From Lentibacillus amyloliquefaciens (GTDB lineage Bacteria > Bacillota > Bacilli > Bacillales > Amphibacillaceae), in contig NZ_CP013862.1 of NCBI RefSeq assembly GCF_001307805.1, forward strand, positions 1,116,001 to 1,180,000: a stretch of DNA of 64,000 nucleotides, written 5' to 3'. Shown here piece after piece: positions 58,000-64,000 of the stretch. The notes under the pieces are model-generated. The model saw only the letters and a list, made by a program, of their open reading frames with translations. It was not told the DNA's origin and searched no databases. Each line of letters opens with the position of its first letter. Position 1 is the first letter of the stretch. The translations under genes and the position numbers were made by a program.

Positions 58000-59775
58000 T
58001 CAATCAACTGATTTTTTATCATTAACCTGGATTGACAGTTCGTTCAATTGTTCATCGCTGACCTGGTTTGGTGCATTTGTCAGCAAATCGGAAGCAGAAG
58101 CTGTTTTTGGAAATAGGATTGTATCTCTAAGGTTGGACCTGCCCGCCAGCAGCATGACAAACCTGTCGAGTCCTAATGCAATTCCCCCGTGCGGCGGTGC
58201 ACCATATTGCAATGCTTCCAGTAAAAATCCGAACTGATCTTCAGCTTCTTCTTCAGAAAATCCTAACACTTCAAACATTTTATCCTGCATTTCTTTGCTG
58301 TGAATACGAAGTGACCCGCCGCCAAGTTCGTATCCGTTTAATACAAGGTCATAGGCATTGGCATGCACATTTTCGGGTTCCGTATCTAATTTGCTCATGT
58401 CACCTTCAACAGGCTTTGTGAAAGGATGATGCGCCGCAAAATATCGTCCATGCTCTTCATCATATTCCAATAACGGCCAATCAGTAACCCAGAGAAAGTT
58501 AAATTTGCTCTCGTCAATTAAATCCAATTCTTTACCCAATTTAAGCCGCAATGCACCTAAGCTGTCATAAACAACATCTGTTTTATCCGCACCAAATAAC
58601 AGCAAGTCACCATCACCGGCTTCGGCTTTTGTGACAAGATCGTCTTTCTCCTCATCGGTAAGGAACTTGGAAATGGGGCCTTTCACTTCATCGCCTTCAA
58701 TTTTCAGCCATGCTAACCCTTTAGCACCATAAATTTTCACAAATTCAGTCAGTTTGTCAATATCTTTTCGCGAGTAATTTGCTGCTTGTCCCTTAACATT
58801 TAACAAACAAACTTTCCCGCCCGTCTCAAGTGCTCCCTTAAACACCTTGAATGTCGAGTTTGCCAGAACGTCTGAGACATGAATCAATTCCATGCCAAAC
58901 CTGGTATCAGGTTTATCTGAACCAAACCGTGTCATTGCTTCGTCATATGACATTCTTGGCAATGGCAATGGAATGTCAATATCTTTAACTTCTTCCATAA
59001 CATGTTTCATCATATTTTCGGTCATATCCATAATCTCATCACTCGTCATGAAAGATGTTTCAATATCGACTTGTGTAAATTCCGGCTGGCGGTCAGCACG
59101 CAAGTCTTCATCACGGAAACAACGTGCCATTTGATAATATTTTTCGAATCCGCTCATCATAATCAGCTGCTTAAACAGCTGAGGCGATTGCGGAAGCGCA
59201 TAAAATTCGCCCTCGTGGACACGGCTTGGGACCAAATAGTCTCTCGCCCCTTCCGGTGTGCTTTTGGTCAGGATCGGTGTTTCCATTTCCAAAAAACCGT
59301 CATCATTCAAAAAGTTTCGTATAGCCTGTGTAGTTTTATGACGCATTTTGAATGTTTCCTGTAAAGTGCTTCGGCGCAAATCAATATAACGGTATTTCAA
59401 GCGTAAATCCTCAGCAACGTCCGTCTCTTCCTGAATAAGAAAAGGTGGTGTTTTGGCCTTGTTCAGTACTGTCAGGCTTGAGGCAAGAACTTCAATCTTT
59501 CCTGTTTCCATCACCGGATTGACTGTATCCGGATCACGCTCAACCACCTTCCCCTTTATTTCCAGTACATATTCAGTCCTGACCGCCTCAGCCGTCTGTA
59601 AAGCAGCCTCTGAATGATCCGGGTTGAAGACGACTTGGACGAGACCGGATTTATCACGCAAATCAATAAAAATTAAACCGCCCAAATCACGTCGTTTTTG
59701 CACCCAGCCTTTAAGCAAAACAGGCTGATCAACATCTCTTAAATCTAACGTGCCTGCTAATGTCCGTTCACTCAT
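58000..59775 (-). CDS. aspS: Aspartyl-tRNA synthetase
   Basis: 591 residues, the long bacterial form. An N-terminal OB-fold anticodon-binding domain ([22 protein letters not shown]) is followed by the class II catalytic core with motif 2 [23 protein letters not shown] and motif 3 [13 protein letters not shown], and the inserted GAD domain. The start MSERTL has GGAGG eight bases upstream and overlaps the hisS end by eight bases, so the pair is translationally coupled. Confidence 0.97.
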   Translation of the reverse strand: MSERTLAGTLDLRDVDQPVLLKGWVQKRRDLGGLIFIDLRDKSGLVQVVFNPDHSEAALQTAEAVRTEYVLEIKGKVVERDPDTVNPVMETGKIEVLASSLTVLNKAKTPPFLIQEETDVAEDLRLKYRYIDLRRSTLQETFKMRHKTTQAIRNFLNDDGFLEMETPILTKSTPEGARDYLVPSRVHEGEFYALPQSPQLFKQLIMMSGFEKYYQMARCFRDEDLRADRQPEFTQVDIETSFMTSDEIMDMTENMMKHVMEEVKDIDIPLPLPRMSYDEAMTRFGSDKPDTRFGMELIHVSDVLANSTFKVFKGALETGGKVCLLNVKGQAANYSRKDIDKLTEFVKIYGAKGLAWLKIEGDEVKGPISKFLTDEEKDDLVTKAEAGDGDLLLFGADKTDVVYDSLGALRLKLGKELDLIDESKFNFLWVTDWPLLEYDEEHGRYFAAHHPFTKPVEGDMSKLDTEPENVHANAYDLVLNGYELGGGSLRIHSKEMQDKMFEVLGFSEEEAEDQFGFLLEALQYGAPPHGGIALGLDRFVMLLAGRSNLRDTILFPKTASASDLLTNAPNQVSDEQLNELSIQVNDKKSVD

Positions 59776-61057
59776 TATCATTGCCTCCTGACAGCTTTTC
59801 TTGCAAATAGTGCACTAATTGTGATAGAGGCACCTCATCCTGGTTGCCCGTTTGCATTTCTTTAACATTAATGGTTTTCTGGTTTATTTCATTTTCGCCC
59901 AACACAAGAACATATTTAGCATGAAAGCGGTCTGCCGCCTTAAATTGTGCTTTCGTTTTTCGTTCTTGATAATCCCTATCAGCCTGGATACCGTTATTGC
60001 GTAATTCATGGATAAGCTGAACAGAATACTTATCAGCTTCATCCCCGACAGTAACGATAAAACAATCAAGATCTTGAGCGGCAGGAATTTCAACGTTTTC
60101 TGCTTCCAGTGCCATCAGCAAGCGTTCAAGACCCATACCGAAACCAATCCCTGGAGTAGCAGGCCCGCCCAGTTCCTCGATCAGGCCGTTATACCTGCCG
60201 CCGCCGACAAGCGTTGTAATAGCGCCAAATCCTTCCGCCTCACTCATAATTTCAAAGGCAGTGTGGTTGTAATAGTCAAGCCCCCTGACGAGATTCGGAT
60301 CAACTTCATAATCGATTCCCATCAGTTCCAGATACGTTTTGACTTTTTCAAAATAGCCAACCGAGGTCTCATTTAAATACTCAAGAATTGAAGGTGCCGT
60401 CTTCATAGCCGGATGGTCTTTGTCCTTCTTGCAATCCAGAATGCGCATTGGATTTTGTACAAGCCGGTTTTGACAATCGTGGCATAACTCATCTTTATGC
60501 GGTGTAAAATGATTGATCAATGCCTGACGATGATTCTCCCGGCTTTCCTTATCACCAAGCGAATTAATGACAAGCTTCAAAGACGTGAGACCAAGTTCGC
60601 GGTAAACTGACATAGCCAAATCAATAACTTCCGCATCAACAGCCGGATCAGAACTGCCCATCACCTCGACGCCGAATTGATTCAGTTGCCGCATCCTACC
60701 CTTTTGCGGCCGTTCATAACGGAACATCTGAGCGAAATAATACAGTTTAACCGGCTGACTCGCATTGCCGTGCATTTTATGTTCAACAAATGAACGTACA
60801 ACAGGTGCCGTGCCTTCAGGACGCAGTGTCAAGCTCCTTCCGCCGCGGTCATCAAATGTATACATCTCTTTTTGGACGATATCCGTTGAATCACCCACGC
60901 CGCGCTGGAAAACTTCGGTATGCTCAAAAAGCGGTGTCCGTATTTCATCAAAATGGTATCGTCTGCAAACATCTTTAATTTTATTTTCGACAAACTGCCA
61001 TTTAGCAGCTTCTTCAGGCAGAATATCAACTGTACCTCGTGGAGCTTTCATACTCAT
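59768..61057 (-). CDS. hisS: Histidyl-tRNA synthetase
   Basis: 429 residues. Class II synthetase with motif 1 region [11 protein letters not shown], the histidine-specific motifs [15 protein letters not shown] and GGGRYNGLI, and motif 3 [15 protein letters not shown]-terminal anticodon-binding domain follows. The start is the ATG of MSMKAPRG, eight bases after GGGGG. It is the first gene of hisS-aspS, behind a T-box leader. Confidence 0.97.
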   Translation of the reverse strand: MSMKAPRGTVDILPEEAAKWQFVENKIKDVCRRYHFDEIRTPLFEHTEVFQRGVGDSTDIVQKEMYTFDDRGGRSLTLRPEGTAPVVRSFVEHKMHGNASQPVKLYYFAQMFRYERPQKGRMRQLNQFGVEVMGSSDPAVDAEVIDLAMSVYRELGLTSLKLVINSLGDKESRENHRQALINHFTPHKDELCHDCQNRLVQNPMRILDCKKDKDHPAMKTAPSILEYLNETSVGYFEKVKTYLELMGIDYEVDPNLVRGLDYYNHTAFEIMSEAEGFGAITTLVGGGRYNGLIEELGGPATPGIGFGMGLERLLMALEAENVEIPAAQDLDCFIVTVGDEADKYSVQLIHELRNNGIQADRDYQERKTKAQFKAADRFHAKYVLVLGENEINQKTINVKEMQTGNQDEVPLSQLVHYLQEKLSGGNDNE

Positions 61058-61086
61058 TATCAATACCCCCTATTCATATTACATAC

Positions 61087-61431
61087 AAAAAAAGCTCCCG
61101 TCCCTTAATGTATAAGGGACGGGAGCTTACCCGCGTTGCCACCCTGGTTGATGTCTTTTACAACATCCGCTCTGCACAGTTAACGCCTGCAAAACGTCTA
61201 TACCTACTGAAATTCATCAGAAAGGAGAAGGTGGGCAGCAGAAGTTGAATCAACTATCAACATGCTTTCCACTTTTCAGCTTTCAAGTCTTTGTTCGGAA
61301 TAGAACCTGGGGAATGTCATTCATCAGAGCTTATGTGAACATGTTTCCAGCCAATGACATCTTCTCTCTGTTCATAAGTGGTCTGATTACTGTTTCCTTC
61401 AAAGGTTTTCAAGTTCCTATCGTTTTGAATG
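61087..61431 (-). promoter_or_regulatory. T-box riboswitch of hisS-aspS (specifier GAC, Asp)
   Basis: On the minus strand the T-box sequence AGGGTGGCAACGCGGG (61146-61131) precedes a very stable terminator hairpin (61128-61092) with a run of seven T (61093-61087). Stem I shows AGTA, AGAGAG and GCTGGAAA. ATCAGA/TCTGAT and GGAA/TTCC flank the specifier loop, which reads GAC followed by A (61318-61316), an Asp codon. CAT (His) is present two bases later but out of the usual position. Confidence 0.9.
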
Positions 61432-61437
61432 ATTTCT

Positions 61438-61466
61438 ATCATAATGTTTTCCGCGTTTGTTGTCAA
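61438..61466 (-). promoter_or_regulatory. Sigma-A promoter of hisS-aspS
   Basis: TTGACA (61466-61461), 17 bases, TATGAT (61443-61438). The TGA inside the -35 is also the stop codon of the small upstream gene. Confidence 0.88.
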
Positions 61467-61636
61467 GTACGTATTATTTTTTTCTTCAACCTATTAACTT
61501 CACCGAGTGAAATACCTAGTTCTTCAGCTATTTCCATATGATTAAAACGGTCATCCAACTCTGTAAAATGATGAAAATCCACACCGAAAATATCTTTATC
61601 AGTACTTGAATTCCATTGCTTCTCATTCATGCGCAT
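61463..61636 (-). CDS. yrzK: Small helix-turn-helix protein (YrzK-like)
   Basis: 57 residues, with AGGAGG seven bases before the ATG. The C-terminal half (HMEIAEELGISLGEVNRLKKKI) looks like a sigma-region-4-type helix-turn-helix. The N-terminal half is polar (WNSSTDKDIFGVDFHHF). A gene of similar size lies between hisS and yrvJ in B. subtilis, and I assign the name from position, so it is less certain than the coding call. Its function is unknown. Confidence 0.7.
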   Translation of the reverse strand: MRMNEKQWNSSTDKDIFGVDFHHFTELDDRFNHMEIAEELGISLGEVNRLKKKIIRT

Positions 61637-61730
61637 GTGAGTTCCTCCTTGTTGCTCATTAGTTTTGCCTTATTGAAGACTTTTTATTAAACTAAAAGAG
61701 AATCGGAATAATGTTAGAGGGGGAACCATA

Positions 61731-62792
61731 GTGCATTTGAAAAAATCGGCAATCGTGGTCTTCATGATTCTTTGCTTTCTTTTTGCACCTGCTGTACAAG
61801 CTAATGACGCATTCATCACCACTGATAATTTGAATGTACGTGCAGGACCTGGAACCAATTTCGACCGTATCGGCCAAGTACATACCGGTGAAAAACTCCC
61901 GATTCGATCCCAATCTGAAGACTGGATTGAAATAGAGTTTGACAATAGCCGGAGCGGATGGGTTTCAGCGGAATTTGTCACCATTGAATCTGATACTGAC
62001 AGCGCATCCCCTGCTAATAACCCGTCAGAGAGAACAATTACGATTAACAAGGACAACACCCATTTACGAAAAGGACCTTCCTCCTCACATGACATAACGA
62101 ATTACGCCAGCTCAGGAGAGGAATTTACAGTCATAAATGAAAATGAAAACTGGCTTGAAATCACAAATGAGGAACTGTCCGGCTTTCTGCACAAAGATCT
62201 GGCTGCACATCAAACAAATGCCAGTTCATCCGGACTTGAGGATAAAACCATCGTCATAGATGCCGGGCACGGTGGTGTAGATGTTGGCGCAATCGGCGCA
62301 AGTGGAACATATGAGAAACAATTCACCAACCGCACAGTGCAAGAGCTAAAAAAAGAACTGGCAATATTAGGTGCTGATGTCATCTTAACAAGACAGTCTG
62401 ACCATTATATCTCACTCGCAAGCAGGGTTAGTTTATCAAATATAACAGATGCGGATGCCTATCTCAGCATACACTATAACAGCTTCCCGCAAGCTCCTGA
62501 CGTAACTGGGATCGCAACGTATTACGGGCACGACCGTGACAAGAATCTTGCTGCTGACATTCAAGAGGCTCTGATCACCGAAACCTCCGCAGACGACCGT
62601 GATATTAAACAGGAGGATTATTACATCCTGAGAAAAAATTTGCAGCCGTCTGTTCTCATTGAACTCGGGTTTATCTCCAATTCGGAACAAGAAGAACTTC
62701 TTCAGACAAACATTTATCAAAAAAAATTGGTCTCAGGTATTATCAAAGGATTAAACCAGTTTTTTTCAAATCCCCAGATTCCAGTTCAATAA
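61731..62792 (+). CDS. N-acetylmuramoyl-L-alanine amidase with two SH3b domains (YrvJ-like)
   Basis: 353 residues. A signal peptide (IVVFMILCFLFAPAVQA) is followed by two bacterial SH3 domains (TDNLNVRAGPGTNFDRIG and NTHLRKGPSSSHDITN), which bind wall peptides. The zinc amidase_3 domain follows (VIDAGHGGVDVGAIG with the first His, SIHYNS with the second, LIELGFISN with the catalytic Glu). It is a secreted wall hydrolase. B. subtilis YrvJ in this place is longer with more SH3 repeats. The GTG start has AGAGGGGG. Confidence 0.92.
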   Translation: MHLKKSAIVVFMILCFLFAPAVQANDAFITTDNLNVRAGPGTNFDRIGQVHTGEKLPIRSQSEDWIEIEFDNSRSGWVSAEFVTIESDTDSASPANNPSERTITINKDNTHLRKGPSSSHDITNYASSGEEFTVINENENWLEITNEELSGFLHKDLAAHQTNASSSGLEDKTIVIDAGHGGVDVGAIGASGTYEKQFTNRTVQELKKELAILGADVILTRQSDHYISLASRVSLSNITDADAYLSIHYNSFPQAPDVTGIATYYGHDRDKNLAADIQEALITETSADDRDIKQEDYYILRKNLQPSVLIELGFISNSEQEELLQTNIYQKKLVSGIIKGLNQFFSNPQIPVQ

Positions 62793-62818
62793 GCTGTCCT
62801 CTGAAGGACCGCTTATTG
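62787..62818. repeat. Inverted repeat at the end of the amidase gene
   Basis: CAATAAGC pairs with GCTTATTG, with an inner GTCC/GGAC, overlapping the amidase stop codon. There is no T run, so it is at best a weak terminator. Confidence 0.45.
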
Positions 62819-62832
62819 TGACACAAAATCCA

Positions 62833-62933
62833 TAAACTGCGACGTAACTTTAGGTCTAAGTTGTGAGTCGTCTACCGCTGCGGAAACACACTGCGCCAAG
62901 CGGCAATCATTCCTGTCACTACGGCGCAGTTTA
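62833..62933. repeat. Small palindromic intergenic element with terminal inverted repeats
   Basis: Ends TAAACTGCGACG and CGGCGCAGTTTA form 12-base imperfect inverted repeats about 100 bases apart. An inner perfect pair ACTGCGCC/GGCGCAGT (62890-62897 and 62923-62930) lies inside. The 13-base AAACTGCGACGTA at 62834 also occurs inverted at 32207-32219, at the edge of the large palindrome. It is non-coding and higher in GC than its flanks. Confidence 0.5.
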
Positions 62934-62979
62934 CATCGACTGCGAAGGTTAAAGTGCAACAAAATTTATGAAAAGACCC

Positions 62980-63024
62980 TGTCAAAAACAAAAACGAAGG
63001 TCGGCAATTTTTGCCCCCTCCGTT
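62980..63024 (-). terminator. Terminator of relA-dtd
   Basis: On the minus strand AACGGAGG pairs with CCTTCGTT (one G-T), with an inner GGCAA/TTGCC, followed by TTTGTTTTTG. It lies about 30 bases past the dtd stop. Confidence 0.75.
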
Positions 63025-63054
63025 CTAATCACAATTGACCAAAACCATTTCCGG

Positions 63055-63501
63055 CTATTTGTCATGGCTATCCAGAATTATGGTAACAGGACCGGAATTT
63101 GTCAGCTGTACCTGCATCATCCCACCAAATTGGCCTGTTTCAACTTCAATACCATGCTGTTGAACTTGCTGATTAAAATACTGGTAAAGTTCGTTTGCCT
63201 GATCAGGTTTGGCAGCATTCAAATAATTTGGCCGCCGTCCTTTACGTGTATCCGCATAAAGGGTGAACTGCGATATCGACAAAACTTTTCCGGCTTCATC
63301 TTGTAATGATTTGTTCATTTTGCCATTTTCATCATCAAAAATCCTTAAATGAACCAGCTTATTTGCCAAATAATCGGCGTCTTCCTCATCATCATCATGT
63401 GTTACACCAAGAAGGACAACCAGCCCGTGCTCGATCGCACCTGTTGTTGAACCTTCAACAGTTACACTTGCTCCTTCCGATCGCTGAATCACTGCTTTCA
63501 T
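63055..63501 (-). CDS. dtd: D-aminoacyl-tRNA deacylase
   Basis: 148 residues. It frees tRNAs charged with D-amino acids or glycine by mistake. The catalytic [15 protein letters not shown] segment and the cross-subunit Gly-cis-Pro loop ([11 protein letters not shown]) are both present. It lies 14 bases after relA, the common Firmicute pair. Confidence 0.96.
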   Translation of the reverse strand: MKAVIQRSEGASVTVEGSTTGAIEHGLVVLLGVTHDDDEEDADYLANKLVHLRIFDDENGKMNKSLQDEAGKVLSISQFTLYADTRKGRRPNYLNAAKPDQANELYQYFNQQVQQHGIEVETGQFGGMMQVQLTNSGPVTIILDSHDK

Positions 63502-63515
63502 GATCTCATGACTCC

Positions 63516-64000
63516 TTATTGTGTTGTTCGTGTTACCGTATAAACGTCTTTTATTTGTTTGATTCGTTCGACAATCCGTTTCAAATGACCTGTATTGTGA
63601 ATAAGAATGGTTATGTGGATTACAGCCATCCGATTTCGGTCTGAACGGCCGTTTACATACGTTATATTTGTTTTTGTCTCATTAACCGCTTGTAATACTT
63701 CATTTACCAGTCCGCGGCGGTCATATCCCGATATTTCCAAATCAACGTGATATTGTTTTTTGTCTGATTGTCCTTTTTCCCATTCAACATGAAGGAGTCG
63801 CTCTTTGACTTCTTCTTTCTGTACATTTGGACAATCTGAACGATGTACCGATACTCCTCTGCCTTTTGTAATGTAACCGACAATTCGGTCCCCAGGCACC
63901 GGATTGCAGCATTTCGACAAGCGGACCAGCAGATTATCAACGCCTTCCACTTTTACACCGGAGTCTCTTTTTTGCTCTTTTTTCGTTACGGCTTCATTCT
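63516..64000 (-). CDS. relA: GTP pyrophosphokinase RelA/SpoT homologue, C-terminal part (runs off the window)
   Basis: The last 161 codons of a long Rel protein. The frame is open to the right edge, and the internal GTG of VEGVDNLL is not the start. Visible are the conserved-cysteine/zinc-finger region ([31 protein letters not shown]...DCPNV) and the ACT/RRM domain ([37 protein letters not shown]). These regions sense stalled ribosomes. The synthetase and hydrolase domains lie outside. Confidence 0.93.
   Translation of the reverse strand, partial: NEAVTKKEQKRDSGVKVEGVDNLLVRLSKCCNPVPGDRIVGYITKGRGVSVHRSDCPNVQKEEVKERLLHVEWEKGQSDKKQYHVDLEISGYDRRGLVNEVLQAVNETKTNITYVNGRSDRNRMAVIHITILIHNTGHLKRIVERIKQIKDVYTVTRTTQ

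Overview
The window is a block of core chromosome from a low-GC, endospore-forming Firmicute of the family Bacillaceae. Gene content and order follow the Bacillus subtilis phoH-comE-sda and sigK/greA-alaS-recD2-aspS-relA regions almost gene for gene. Many proteins are rich in Asp/Glu and there is a Mrp sodium/proton antiporter, which suggests a halotolerant genus such as Lentibacillus, Virgibacillus or Oceanobacillus. The genus is an inference from style, not a database match.

Layout, mostly on the minus strand. 1-8 kb: start of phoH, sporulation genes yqfD-yqfC, a sigma-W-type operon (nfeD protease, flotillin floA and an unrecognised membrane-anchored protein), rpsU-yqeY, deoC, and a frameshifted mtaB. 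8-18 kb: the HrcA/CIRCE heat-shock operon hrcA-grpE-dnaK-dnaJ-prmA-rsmE-mtaB, with hemW and lepA upstream. 18-22 kb: sporulation genes yqxA, spoIIP and gpr, then rpsT and holA. 22-32 kb: yqzM, the DNA-uptake genes comEC-comEB-comEA (comER is missing), then the yqeG-yqeH-aroE-yhbY-nadD-yqeK-rsfS-yqeM operon.

31.7-39 kb, plus strand: a large palindromic intergenic repeat, a cluster of DnaA boxes, the sporulation checkpoint gene sda, a Mrp antiporter operon without a recognisable mrpB, and an intact sigK. 39-49 kb, minus strand: mtnN, yrrS, greA, udk, trmR, mltG, yrzB, ruvX, an IreB-like gene, T-box-controlled alaS and a permease. 49-57.6 kb: a small zinc-ribbon protein, recD2, a TPR protein, mnmA, cysteine desulfurase and cymR, then divergent rarA and rsfA on the plus strand. 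57.7-64 kb: a 6S RNA, the T-box-controlled hisS-aspS operon, a small helix-turn-helix protein, a cell-wall amidase, a second small repeat, dtd and the 3' end of relA.

Functional themes are translation and tRNA quality control (mtaB, mnmA, trmR, alaS, hisS, aspS, dtd, rsfS, lepA, relA), protein folding and heat shock, sporulation (yqfC/D, spoIIP, gpr, sda, sigK, rsfA), DNA uptake and repair (comE, holA, recD2, rarA, ruvX) and envelope or ion homeostasis (nfeD/floA, mrp, mltG, amidase). I saw no prophage, insertion sequence, CRISPR array, tRNA or rRNA gene. The best candidates for something new are the unrecognised third gene of the sigma-W operon, the B-less Mrp operon and the paired palindromic repeats.
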